Program-made: the position numbers and the translations under genes | Part shown: positions 51,252-59,961 of the stretch, in pieces | How the letters are laid out: each line of letters starts with the position of its first letter | How positions within the stretch are numbered: position 1 is the first letter of the stretch | Source of the DNA: Opitutaceae bacterium TAV5 | Lineage (GTDB): Bacteria > Verrucomicrobiota > Verrucomicrobiia > Opitutales > Opitutaceae | Assembly: GCA_000242935.3 (NCBI GenBank) | Contig: CP007053.1 | Span: forward strand, 5,813,001-5,877,000 | DNA length: 64,000 nucleotides | Direction: 5' to 3' | The notes under the pieces: model-generated | What the model was told of the DNA's origin: nothing | Seen by the model: the letters and a program-made list of their open reading frames with translations, nothing else | Databases searched by the model: none

Positions 51252-54212
51252 TTATTCACCCTGATAACGGAGTCCGGCATTGAGAGTGCTCGGGTCGTTG
51301 CCCTGCGTGAATGTTCCCATCGAGACATCCCCGCCCGGAGGAATGCGGATGCCGCCTTTGGCTTCAAAGGGACCTGCCGAACGGGTTGTACCATTCTTGT
51401 GAACCGCAAAGGCATTGCTGTAGGTCCATTCGTCCCAATCACCGTTGCCGATGACAAAGAGATCGTCGCTTGGCACCCATGCAGTCCTGGAGCCCTGGGC
51501 AACGTTAAGCCGTCCGATGGCAAACAGGTTGATGGCCTGCGCCTGGTTGTAGTAGCCAAACGCAGCTGTGTAGTCTCCGCTGGCAGAATTTCCGCTGCCA
51601 ATAGCTGTGGAAGCGGAACCGGATGCACTGCCGGATTCACCCAGTGCGACAGATACCGGACCGGATGCCGAACTCCATAAGCCGCCCGCGAGCGAATAAT
51701 CGCCGTTGGCAGAATTGCCTTCACCTCCCAGGATTACTGATCCGTAGCCGGATGCCGTGTTCCCCCAGCCACCGCCAATAAAAGAGCTACTTCCAGATGC
51801 CGTATTATACGCTCCTCCTACTGCTGTGGCATTATAGTTTGTTGTTCTGTTATATTCCCCGATGGCAATGCTGGATGAACCTGTGGCCGTGCTATTATAA
51901 CCCAAACTGATGGTGTTTGGGCCGATGGCAAAAGCATTGTCACCCATTGCAATGGCGTTTGAGCCGGGTGCCATTGCATTGCCCCATGCAATACTTGCTG
52001 CGGCAGGCTGAAACACATCGATAATCGGCTCACTTATTGGTAACGTGACGAAAAAAGGCATCCAGTTACCCAAGATGAGTGTATCGCCCAATGTGAAATT
52101 TTCCTCAGTGGAATACCCGCTGAGAACAATTTCCTCGTTTGAGGGTGATAACGTGATCCTATTGATTTCCGCCGGTATCAATTTCGTCCATAGTGATGCT
52201 CCGGCGTTGTCGAGTTTCAGGATATAACCATTGGCATAACTGATGGCATTGACATTAACCCCGGCCATATCCAGCGGTGTCCCCTCACTGGCGGAGATAT
52301 AACCGAAAATATAAATATTGTTAGCGGCATCCAATGCCAAACCGTTGGTATAGTCTGAATCGGTATGGCCAATTATCCGTGCCCATTGTCCGGCCCCGGC
52401 TGTATTCAATTTGAGAACATAGCCATCTTGATTGCCTTTTGCGGTGACAGTGATTCCGGCGAGATTCACCGTCTGGCCTGCGGTACGACTAAAATTTCCG
52501 ACCACATAAACATTGCCGGAGCCATCGACGGCCAAGCCTTTGAGGTAATCAGAACTGCTGTGGCCGAGAATTTTTGCCCATTGCCCAGCTCCGGCACTGT
52601 TCAGTTTAAGGACATAGCCGTCCAGATTGCCCTGCGCGGTGACAGTGATCCCGGCGAGGTTCACGGTCTGGTTCGCAGTACGATTAAGTTCTCCGGCCAC
52701 ATAAACATTGCCAGAGCCATCGACGGCCAAGCCTCTGACATAATCGGAATTGCTGTGGCCGAGGATTTTTGCCCATTGCCCGGCTCCGGCACTGTTCAGT
52801 TTAAGGACATAGCCATCGTTACCGCCCTGAGCGGTAACGCTGATTCCGGCAAGGTTCACTGTCTGGTTTGCTGTCTGGTTGACATAGCCGGAAACGTACA
52901 CGTTGCCACTGCTGTCCAAAACCACTTTTTCGGCATAATCGGAGTTGGTAGAACCCATCACTTTTGCCCATTGGCCGACTCCGGCACTGTTCAGTTTGAG
53001 CACAAAGCCATCGTTGCTCCCCTGCGCGGTGACAGAAACTCCGGCAAGACCGATCGCCTGTCCCGCCGTGCCGTTAAGAGATCCGATAACAAATACATTG
53101 CCGGAGGCATCTACCGTCACACTTTTGGCAGACTCGGAGCCGGTGCCGCCGATTACCTTCACCCACTGGGCGGCTCCGGCATTGTTGAGTTTCAGAACAT
53201 AGCCATCGTTGCCGCCCTGCGCAGTGACGGAAACCCCGGCAAGGCTGATGCTTTTGCCTGCCGTCGAGGACAAATACCCGACCACGTAAATATTGCCGGA
53301 AGCATCTGTCACAATGCCTTGCGGGGCTCCGGAGACATACCAGACCTTATTCCATGAAACCGTTCCTGCCGGAGTGCGTTTGAGAACAAATTGGTTCGTA
53401 GTCGTGGAACTGCCGTAAATCGTGGAATTGCCGATTTTGACCGAGGAACCGGAAAATGTTCCCGCTAGGTATTGGTTTCCTGCCGTATCATAAACAATCG
53501 AAATGCTCCCTGAATTTTGTGATCCGGTAATTATTCCATCGACGTGTGTGGGTTCGACAGGGTTTTCCTGAAAACCGAGGTTTTGCAGGACGGTATTCAG
53601 GTAAGCGGTACTGTTTGCGGTGAGCGCGGCGTCCGGGTTGGACCCAACGATGAGGCCGTTGGCGAAGGTGACGCGTCCATCCTCGCCAACCTGCGCCACG
53701 ATCTGATCGGAGGCGTTATAGAGCGCGGTGCTGCGCAGAGAGGACTGGTTGGCAATCAGGGTGCCATCGGACAAACGGAATCCTCCCGGTGCGCTGATTT
53801 CGCCCGTTGCGGGGGTCAGCGTGATCGTGGACGCGCCCGTGGTATCGTGGAGGGTCAGCGTGTTGTCCGCTCCGAGGGTCATCTTCGGCGTGGCAGTGCT
53901 CGCATCGGTAGAACCTTCTTTCCAGAGGTATTCGACCGCAGACCGGGCAGCGTAAACAACCACCTGCCGGGTTGCGCCGTTTTCCTGATAGGTGAGCAAC
54001 AGGGCTATCTGGCCATCTCCGGTTGTACCGAGGTCGGCGTGGTTGCTTTCGACGTGGAGTTGTCCCGAGACGGTGAGCGAACCGGTGTCATCCGGGCCGG
54101 GGTTGATAACATGATCACCGGTGAGCGTAACGGGATCGGCACGGGTGACGGTTACAGACGCAGTCGCGAGAAGCGCCAGCGCGGCGCACAGGCAGGGCAG
54201 AGGAGTTTTCAT
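51252..54212 (-). CDS. Surface protein: 65-residue propeller repeats plus YadA-like head
   Basis: A 986-residue protein with a signal peptide (ALALLATASVTVTRA). An N-terminal region (about 30-220, including TTGASTITLTPATGEI) resembles phage-tail or trimeric adhesin collars. Residues about 240-670 are about seven tandem 65-residue SBBP-type beta-propeller units (GYVLKLNSAGAGQWAKILG, VDGSGNVYVAGELN). Residues about 715-890 hold YadA/hemagglutinin head repeats (NTASGYGSVILGGEGNSANG, SGSASTAIGSGNSASGDYT). A short C-terminal domain (NAFAVHKNGTTRSAGPFEAKG, LNAGLRYQGE) recalls tail-fibre ends. No membrane-anchor barrel is present. It probably forms an extracellular adhesin or receptor part. Confidence 0.8.
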   Translation of the reverse strand: MKTPLPCLCAALALLATASVTVTRADPVTLTGDHVINPGPDDTGSLTVSGQLHVESNHADLGTTGDGQIALLLTYQENGATRQVVVYAARSAVEYLWKEGSTDASTATPKMTLGADNTLTLHDTTGASTITLTPATGEISAPGGFRLSDGTLIANQSSLRSTALYNASDQIVAQVGEDGRVTFANGLIVGSNPDAALTANSTAYLNTVLQNLGFQENPVEPTHVDGIITGSQNSGSISIVYDTAGNQYLAGTFSGSSVKIGNSTIYGSSTTTNQFVLKRTPAGTVSWNKVWYVSGAPQGIVTDASGNIYVVGYLSSTAGKSISLAGVSVTAQGGNDGYVLKLNNAGAAQWVKVIGGTGSESAKSVTVDASGNVFVIGSLNGTAGQAIGLAGVSVTAQGSNDGFVLKLNSAGVGQWAKVMGSTNSDYAEKVVLDSSGNVYVSGYVNQTANQTVNLAGISVTAQGGNDGYVLKLNSAGAGQWAKILGHSNSDYVRGLAVDGSGNVYVAGELNRTANQTVNLAGITVTAQGNLDGYVLKLNSAGAGQWAKILGHSSSDYLKGLAVDGSGNVYVVGNFSRTAGQTVNLAGITVTAKGNQDGYVLKLNTAGAGQWARIIGHTDSDYTNGLALDAANNIYIFGYISASEGTPLDMAGVNVNAISYANGYILKLDNAGASLWTKLIPAEINRITLSPSNEEIVLSGYSTEENFTLGDTLILGNWMPFFVTLPISEPIIDVFQPAAASIAWGNAMAPGSNAIAMGDNAFAIGPNTISLGYNSTATGSSSIAIGEYNRTTNYNATAVGGAYNTASGSSSFIGGGWGNTASGYGSVILGGEGNSANGDYSLAGGLWSSASGPVSVALGESGSASGSASTAIGSGNSASGDYTAAFGYYNQAQAINLFAIGRLNVAQGSRTAWVPSDDLFVIGNGDWDEWTYSNAFAVHKNGTTRSAGPFEAKGGIRIPPGGDVSMGTFTQGNDPSTLNAGLRYQGE
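52186..53356 (-). repeat. Tandem 195-bp repeats in the surface protein gene
   Basis: Units of exactly 195 bp (65 codons), with corresponding landmarks at 52186, 52381, 52576, 52771, 52966 and 53161. Units at 52381, 52576, 52771 and 52966 are the most alike: the segment beginning GCCCATTG and the ACTGTTCAGTTTAAGGACAT stretch recur with only a few changes. Confidence 0.8.
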
Positions 54213-54515
54213 GGCCGTAAAAGGACAGGTGTTAGCCGCGACAGATGGACAGCAACCTGAGATCGAATTGCTGTTTCTTGCGGGTTAGTTGAATGTTGGG
54301 ACTAAAGACAAAAGCAGGTTCCGGAAATTGGGCGGAGCCGAAACGATGTCCTCACCGAAGAGCGGCGGGACTGGGTCAGACAAACGCACGTTAAACCAGG
54401 GTAAAGCGGCGTGAATGAAGCGGAGGGAGTGGAAAAGAATCCTGAAATTTTTTGTTGGGTGCGAAATGACTCCTCTCCATGCGTGATGCAAAGGATATTT
54501 GTCACCGCCAGACGG

Positions 54516-54534
54516 ATATTCAGATATTGAATAT
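54516..54534. promoter_or_regulatory. AT-rich palindrome, possible operator
   Basis: ATATTCA (54516-54522) and TGAATAT (54528-54534) form perfect 7-bp arms around GATAT. It lies about 300 bp upstream of the surface protein gene (minus strand). Confidence 0.35.
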
Positions 54535-54712
54535 ACCTCATTAAACCCTATATCGCTCCCACCTCATCTGCGGTTAAAAAATGTATTTCAAGATCCTCCC
54601 GGAGGGATTGCCGGGGAAGGGGCAGGCGAGGGTGCGGGGAAGCACCGGAGAGAAGGTCCGGGGATCCGGCACGCAGAAAGCCTATATACCTCCGGAATGA
54701 AGTTGTCCGGAT

Positions 54713-54728
54713 GTAACCGAAAGGTTAC
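54713..54728 (+). other. GNRA-type hairpin in the operon leader region
   Basis: GTAACC-GAAA-GGTTAC: a 6-bp perfect stem with a GAAA tetraloop, flanked by CCGGA and TCCGG that could extend the stem with an internal loop. It lies 214 bp before the 54942 start. It could be a leader RNA structure or an operator. Confidence 0.35.
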
Positions 54729-54941
54729 TCTTCCGGGATTCGAAAATCTCGTTCCATGGATAACAGAAAATTCCCCTCCGGATTCCTGCTCCCGGTCACG
54801 TTTCGGGCAGGGCGAGCAACCGCTTCGCCTGCGAATACGCCAAAACTGGACCGGTTTTGGATTCCCCTGTTGCGCGGCTTCCGGCGTCGTCACTACGAGA
54901 TCGGGCATGCTCCGGCATCGGGAAATTTTTGAAACGGGAAA

Positions 54942-55874
54942 ATGATGAAACCTCGAATTGGCATTGTTGATCTTGATACGAGTCATCCGGCGGCGTGGAT
55001 TCCGGTCGAGCGCGAGCTGGGCTGTGAGATTGCCGGCGTGTGGGATGGCGGCGCGGTGCACCCGGCGGGCTACGCGCAAACGTTCGCGGCGGAGCATGGC
55101 ATCGGGCGGGTATTCGGGTCGCTCGGGGAAATGGCGGGCGAGGTCGATGCGGTGATCCTGCACGGCTGCGACTGGGACACGCATGTCGAAAAGGCGCGTG
55201 TGTTTGTCGAGGCCGGCAAGGCGGTGCTGATCGACAAGCCGATGGCGGGCAACGTCGCCGACCTGCGCCGGCTGGGCGACTGGGTGCGCGGCGGAGCGAG
55301 GATTTTTGGCGGATCGTCGTTGCGTTATGCGCGGGAACTGACGGCCTGGCAGGCCCGGCCGGTCACGGAGCGGGGCGAGCCGCACACGGTGCTGAGCGGC
55401 TGCGCGGTCGATGACTTCAACTATGGCATTCACGCCTACACCTTCGCCTGCGCGGCAATGGGGCCGGGCGTGCGCAGCGCGCGCCACCTGGGCGATGGCG
55501 CGCAGCAGCGGGTGGAACTGCGCTGGCAGGATGGGCGTGTGGCCTGGGTGGTGATGGGTGAACAGCCGGGAGGCTGGCTGCCGTTTTACGGGACGATCGT
55601 GACCGAACGGAGCGTCGTTTCCCTGCAACCGGCGACAGGAGACCTCTACCGGGCGTTTCTCGAGCGCGTCATGCCATGGTTTTCGGGAAAAACGGACATC
55701 CCGCCTTGCCCGTTTGAGGCGTTGATCGAGCCCGAGCTTGCGGCCATCGCCGCCTTGCAGTCGCGGGAGTCGGGCGGTCGCGAGGTGTTGCTGTCCGGGA
55801 TTTCCGGGAGCACGCGCTACGACGGCGCGCGGTTTGCGCAAGGCTACAGAAAAGCGCGGTATGGTTCAGCCTGA
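54942..55874 (+). CDS. Gfo/Idh/MocA-like oxidoreductase, atypical nucleotide motif
   Basis: A 310-residue protein with Gfo/Idh/MocA architecture. The N-terminal strand IGIVDLDTSHPAAW replaces the usual GxGxxG loop by DLDTSH. VDAVILHGCDWDTHVEKA follows, and the active-site motif is VLIDKPMAGN (Lys retained). The C-terminal half is the usual substrate domain (AVDDFNYGIHAYTFACAAMG). Two ATG codons (54942 and 54945) are possible. It is the first gene of the operon 54942-59251 and precedes the next start (55891) by 16 bp. Whether it binds a cofactor normally is uncertain. Confidence 0.78.
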   Translation: MMKPRIGIVDLDTSHPAAWIPVERELGCEIAGVWDGGAVHPAGYAQTFAAEHGIGRVFGSLGEMAGEVDAVILHGCDWDTHVEKARVFVEAGKAVLIDKPMAGNVADLRRLGDWVRGGARIFGGSSLRYARELTAWQARPVTERGEPHTVLSGCAVDDFNYGIHAYTFACAAMGPGVRSARHLGDGAQQRVELRWQDGRVAWVVMGEQPGGWLPFYGTIVTERSVVSLQPATGDLYRAFLERVMPWFSGKTDIPPCPFEALIEPELAAIAALQSRESGGREVLLSGISGSTRYDGARFAQGYRKARYGSA

Positions 55875-55890
55875 GCAAGACGATCTTTCG

Positions 55891-56970
55891 ATGAAACACC
55901 AGTCGGTATCTGATAAAACGGTACGGTTCGGGCTGATCGGCAGCGGCGGGATAGCCGGCGTCCATGTGGAGGCGCTGGCGCGTATTCCGGCGGCGAGGCT
56001 GGCGGCGATCCATTCCCCCGACGTGAAGCGGGCGCGGGAACTGGCGGAGCCGGCGGGAGCGCGGGTGTGCGCGACGCTCGGCGAGTTGCTGGCAGCGGAG
56101 ACCGGCGTGGAGGCGGTGCTGATCGCCAGCCCGAGCGGGTTGCATGCGGAGGGAGCGTTGCCGTCGCTGCGGGCGGGGAAACACGTGCTCTGCGAAAAGC
56201 CGCTGGAAATCACCACGGAGCGCGTGGCCGGCATGATTGCCGAAGCCCGACGCTCCGGCGTGCTGCTCGCCGGGCTTCTGCCGCTGCGCTGCGGGGCGGG
56301 CGCGCGGCAGATCCGCCGGGCGATCGAGGCCGGGCGGTTCGGGAAACTCACGTTCCTGAGCGCGCGGATCAAGTGGTGGCGGGAACCGGCCTATTACGCA
56401 GGCTCTCCCTGGCGCGGCACCCGGGCGCTGGACGGGGGCGGGGCGCTCATGAACCAGGGAATCCACGCCGTGGATTTGCTGCAATGGCTCGGCGGGCCGG
56501 TCCGCGAGGTCTGGGCCTTTTCGGACCGGCTGGTGCATGCGGGTATCGAGGTCGAGGATACGCTGGCGGCGGGACTGCGCTTCGAAAACGGCGCGCTCGG
56601 CACGATCGAGGCGGCCACCACGTGTTATCCGGGACTGGATCTTTCGCTGGAAATTTCCGGCGAACGCGGCACGGCGATTCTGGTCAACGACCGGATCGAG
56701 TGCTGGCGTTTCGCCGACGAGCGGCCGGAAGACGAACGCATCCGGTCCGGCGAGGCCGGCGGCGAAATCCGGGGCGGCTCGGCGGACCCGAAGGCGATTT
56801 CCTGCGAAGGTCACCGGCAGCAGATCGCGGCGTTTTGCGAGGCGATCCAGGGAAGTTCCCGGGAGGGCGTGATCGACGGGCGGGAGGCCGGGGCCGCCGT
56901 GGCGATCATCGAGGCGGCTTACCGCTCGACGGCGTCGGGCCGGGCGGAGCGGGTGACTTTTTTCGCATGA
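55891..56970 (+). CDS. Gfo/Idh/MocA family oxidoreductase
   Basis: A 359-residue protein with the canonical Rossmann motif VRFGLIGSGGIAGVH, VEAVLIASPSGLHAE, the catalytic-lysine motif LCEKPLEITTE, and the C-terminal GGGALMNQGIHAVDLLQWL. An in-frame ATG at 55861 overlaps the preceding gene; 55891 is chosen because family similarity begins a few residues later. The last codon overlaps the next start (ATGA). Second of three related enzymes. Confidence 0.85.
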   Translation: MKHQSVSDKTVRFGLIGSGGIAGVHVEALARIPAARLAAIHSPDVKRARELAEPAGARVCATLGELLAAETGVEAVLIASPSGLHAEGALPSLRAGKHVLCEKPLEITTERVAGMIAEARRSGVLLAGLLPLRCGAGARQIRRAIEAGRFGKLTFLSARIKWWREPAYYAGSPWRGTRALDGGGALMNQGIHAVDLLQWLGGPVREVWAFSDRLVHAGIEVEDTLAAGLRFENGALGTIEAATTCYPGLDLSLEISGERGTAILVNDRIECWRFADERPEDERIRSGEAGGEIRGGSADPKAISCEGHRQQIAAFCEAIQGSSREGVIDGREAGAAVAIIEAAYRSTASGRAERVTFFA

Positions 56971-57983
56971 AGAACCATCGTTTCCTGTTCGCGGGGTTTC
57001 GGCACCCGCACATCTCCGGTTTGTACGACCGGGTTTCCGCTCATCCGGACTGCGCGATCGCCGGCGCCTGGGAGGGCGACGGGGCCACCCGCCGGCAACT
57101 GGCGACGGAGGGCCGGATCGACCTGACGCACGAGGATTTCGGGACAATGCTGGCGGAGGGTGGCGGCACGGTCGTGGCGATCGGCGATACGTATGGACGG
57201 CGCGGCGCGCTGGCGATTGCCGCCTTGCGGGCGGGTTGCCATGTCATCTCCGACAAGCCGCTGTGCACTCGAATGGAGGAACTGGAGACGATCGCGGGGC
57301 TGGTCCGGGAAAAGGGACTTTCGGTCGGCTGCCAGCTCGACCTGACGGAGGCCCCCGTCCTGCGCCGGCTGCGCGGTTTCGTGCGGCGGGGAACGCTCGG
57401 GAAGGTGCAGACGGTGACCGTCCTCGCGCAGCATCCGTTGCGTTACGGATCGAGGCCGGGCTGGTATTTCGAGCCGGGCGGGCACGGCGGCACGCTCAAC
57501 GATATCGGTGTGCATGTTTTCGATCTCCTGCCGTGGCTGACCGGATCGCCGTGGCGGCGCATCCTGACCGCGCGCGACTGGAACGCGAAGGCGGCGGAAG
57601 CGCCACATTTCCGGGACTGCGCGCAACTGCACGGCGTGCTGGAGAACGGCGCGGCGTGTTTCGCCGACGTATCCTACCTCGCTCCCGACCGGGCCGGGTA
57701 TTCGCAGAGCCAGTACTGGCGAATCACGGTGCATGGCACGGCCGGCATGGCGGAGGCCAGTTACGGAGCCGGGACGCTCACGCTGGTGACGGATGCGGAC
57801 GAATCCGCGCGGGACGTCACTGCCTCGTCCGCGCCCGACGGCGAGCGCGACTGCCTGCAAAATTTCCTCGACGAAATCGAGGGGAAGGGGGCAGGGGGCA
57901 TCGAAAAACTCACGACGGAAAACATCCTGAAAACCTCGCGCCTGGCGCTGGAGGCGCAGCAGCGGGCGGCAAGCGAATCATGA
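56967..57983 (+). CDS. Gfo/Idh/MocA-like oxidoreductase
   Basis: A 338-residue protein. The N terminus FLFAGFRHPHISGLYDRV lacks a clear GxGxxG; HVISDKPLCTRMEEL holds the conserved Lys-Pro and GGHGGTLNDIGVHVFDLLPWL the metal- or substrate-side His/Asp. It shares ATGA junctions on both sides. Like the 54942 protein, the cofactor loop is unusual (HPHISG in place of the Gly-rich turn). The three paralogues may act on successive or alternative sugar derivatives, an inference. Confidence 0.8.
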   Translation: MKNHRFLFAGFRHPHISGLYDRVSAHPDCAIAGAWEGDGATRRQLATEGRIDLTHEDFGTMLAEGGGTVVAIGDTYGRRGALAIAALRAGCHVISDKPLCTRMEELETIAGLVREKGLSVGCQLDLTEAPVLRRLRGFVRRGTLGKVQTVTVLAQHPLRYGSRPGWYFEPGGHGGTLNDIGVHVFDLLPWLTGSPWRRILTARDWNAKAAEAPHFRDCAQLHGVLENGAACFADVSYLAPDRAGYSQSQYWRITVHGTAGMAEASYGAGTLTLVTDADESARDVTASSAPDGERDCLQNFLDEIEGKGAGGIEKLTTENILKTSRLALEAQQRAASES

Positions 57984-59251
57984 AAACCGGACTTCTCGAA
58001 GCAGGCGTCGCATTTGTCGAACAACCCTTCCTGAAACCCCTGCAAATCAGCTCGGGCCTGATCACGCAGGCGACGGAGGCGCGGGTGAGCGTGCGGGTGC
58101 GCGTCGGCTCGCGCGAGGCGACCGGGCGCGGATCGATCTACCTGAGCGACCTGTGGGCGTGGCCGGGCGTGTCGCCGGACCGGGCGGCGAAGGATGCCGC
58201 CATGCGCCGGCTCTGCGAGCGCCTGGTGGCATCGCTGGGCGACGCCTGCGGCGGCGAGGCGGAGCATCCGCTGGAACTCGGGCTGCGGTTGCATCACACG
58301 ATCTCGGCGCCGGATTTGTGTCCGGAGATGCCGTTGCTGGCGCGCGCGGTCTGTGCGAGCCCGTTCGACGCGGCGATTCACGACGCGGCCGGGCAGGCGC
58401 TCGGGGTGTCCGCGTTCCGTTTCTACGACGAGCCGGCGGCGATCCCGTCGGCCGACGCATGGTTTCCCGGAGAATCGGCGTGCGGGGCGATTCGCCGCGC
58501 GCTGCGGCCGCCGGTGTCGTCGCTGGATGCGTGGTGGGTGGTGAGCGCCAGGGACGACCTGGAAACGGCGGTGCGACCGGCGGTGGAGCGAGGCGGTATC
58601 CGCTGTTTCAAGATCAAGGTGCTGGCGAAGGACAACGCCGCGGATGCCGCGCGCACCGCGGAGGTTTTTCGGGCGGCGCGGAGTTGGGGAATCGCCTCGC
58701 CGGTGCTTTCCGTTGACAGCAACGAGGGGAACCCCGACGCGGCCGCCGTGCTCGATTATCTGGACCGGCTGGAGGCGCTCGATCCGGAGGCGTATTCGGC
58801 GCTCGATTACCTGGAACAGCCGACCGCGCGCGACATTGCGGCCCATCCGTTCGACTGGCGCGCGGCGGGCGAGCGCAAGCCGGTGTTCCTCGACGAGGGG
58901 CTCACCGGCCTGGAGCTGTTGCCGGTGGCGAAACAACAGGGCTGGAACGGATTCGCGCTGAAGACCTGCAAGGGGCACAGCTTCACGCTCGTTTCGGCGG
59001 CCTGGGCGCTGGCGAACGGGATGGAGCTGTCGTTGCAGGACCTGACGAATCCCGGGTTTTCGGCGATCCATGCGTTCCTTGTCGGCGCACATCTGCCGAC
59101 GCGCAACGGCGTGGAGCTCAACTCGCCGCAATACACGCCTGCGGCGAATGCCCCCTGGCTGCCGCGCCTGGCAGGGTTGTTCGCCGTGCGGGACGGAAGG
59201 CATCGCATGGAGGGAGCCGGCGAAATTCGCGGCCTGGGTTCGGAGCTTTGA
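57980..59251 (+). CDS. Enolase-superfamily enzyme (mandelate racemase/muconate lactonizing type)
   Basis: A 423-residue protein. The enolase-type features are visible: the KxK base in RCFKIKVLAKD, a metal Asp in SVDSNEGNPD, a metal Glu in DYLEQPTARD, the next acid in VFLDEGLTGL, and a Lys in ALKTCKGHS. Such enzymes racemise acids or dehydrate sugar acids. The N-terminal capping domain includes ISSGLITQATEARVSVRV. It starts within the preceding stop and ends the operon. A sugar-acid dehydratase fits the oxidoreductase context (inference). Confidence 0.82.
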   Translation: MKTGLLEAGVAFVEQPFLKPLQISSGLITQATEARVSVRVRVGSREATGRGSIYLSDLWAWPGVSPDRAAKDAAMRRLCERLVASLGDACGGEAEHPLELGLRLHHTISAPDLCPEMPLLARAVCASPFDAAIHDAAGQALGVSAFRFYDEPAAIPSADAWFPGESACGAIRRALRPPVSSLDAWWVVSARDDLETAVRPAVERGGIRCFKIKVLAKDNAADAARTAEVFRAARSWGIASPVLSVDSNEGNPDAAAVLDYLDRLEALDPEAYSALDYLEQPTARDIAAHPFDWRAAGERKPVFLDEGLTGLELLPVAKQQGWNGFALKTCKGHSFTLVSAAWALANGMELSLQDLTNPGFSAIHAFLVGAHLPTRNGVELNSPQYTPAANAPWLPRLAGLFAVRDGRHRMEGAGEIRGLGSEL

Positions 59252-59292
59252 CCGGGGAAACGCCGCCGGTGGCGGATCGCGGCAGATCGTGA

Positions 59293-59787
59293 TCAGCCGA
59301 CGGCGGCGAGGCGCTCGATGGTGTCGGGCGCGACGACACGGTCGATGTCGAGGAGGGTTTTGACGACTCCCTTGATCTTGGCGAGGCCGAGCAGATAGCT
59401 CGTATCGATGCGGACTCCGAAGTCGGGTGTGGGCTCGATTTCCTGGGCGCCCAGACTGACGACTTCCTCGACACTGTCGACGATGAGCCCCATTTGCACA
59501 GGAGCGCCACCGGCGAATTTTACCTGGACGACCACGATGCAGGTGCGCTCGGCGAGCTCGGCGCGGAGTCCGAATTTCAGCCGCAGGTCGATGACAGGAA
59601 TCACCCGGCCGCGCAGATTGATGATGCCCTTGACGTAGCCAGGCATCTGCGGCACCGGGGTGATCTTCTGCATGCGGATGATTTCCCTCACCTTCAGCAC
59701 GGCGATGCCGTAGGCCTCGTTGTCGAGCACCACGGTGAGGTATTTTCCGGCATGCGCGGAGGTGCGGGTCTGGGTGGTGTTGCTCAT
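59293..59787 (-). CDS. cheW: Chemotaxis adaptor CheW
   Basis: A 164-residue CheW: YLTVVLDNEAYGIAVLKVRE, then PVPQMPGYVKGIINLRGRVI (the conserved NLRG segment) and GLIVDSVEEVVSLGAQEIEP. The C-terminal tail is slightly longer than usual. CheW links chemoreceptors to the CheA kinase. It is convergent with the enolase gene and divergent from the small lipoprotein. Confidence 0.95.
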   Translation of the reverse strand: MSNTTQTRTSAHAGKYLTVVLDNEAYGIAVLKVREIIRMQKITPVPQMPGYVKGIINLRGRVIPVIDLRLKFGLRAELAERTCIVVVQVKFAGGAPVQMGLIVDSVEEVVSLGAQEIEPTPDFGVRIDTSYLLGLAKIKGVVKTLLDIDRVVAPDTIERLAAVG

Positions 59788-59961
59788 GGTTGATCCGGAT
59801 GGCGGGTGAAAAGGGAGGTCACCTGCGATATCGGATTATCCGGGGAGACCTTTAGCCCGAATTGCCTATTTCACCCCGCGCGATGAAGCCGCTCAAGTAA
59901 ACGGCTGCGGAGCCGAACAGTGTATCCGGAAAATAAAACGACCGTCCGTCTTTACCCTGTG

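Larger units (their letters stand above)
54213..54941. other. 729-bp gene-free region between accessory island and operon
   Basis: No plausible gene. It contains the palindrome at 54516-54534 and the hairpin at 54713-54728. The part near 54500-54600 is AT-rich, and the part from 54750 precedes the operon at 54942. It presumably holds divergent promoters for the surface protein gene and the operon. Confidence 0.6.

Noticed and set aside
54285-54541. Short minus-strand frames upstream of the surface protein gene
   Set aside because: No start context, no conserved character, overlapping alternative frames of similar quality.
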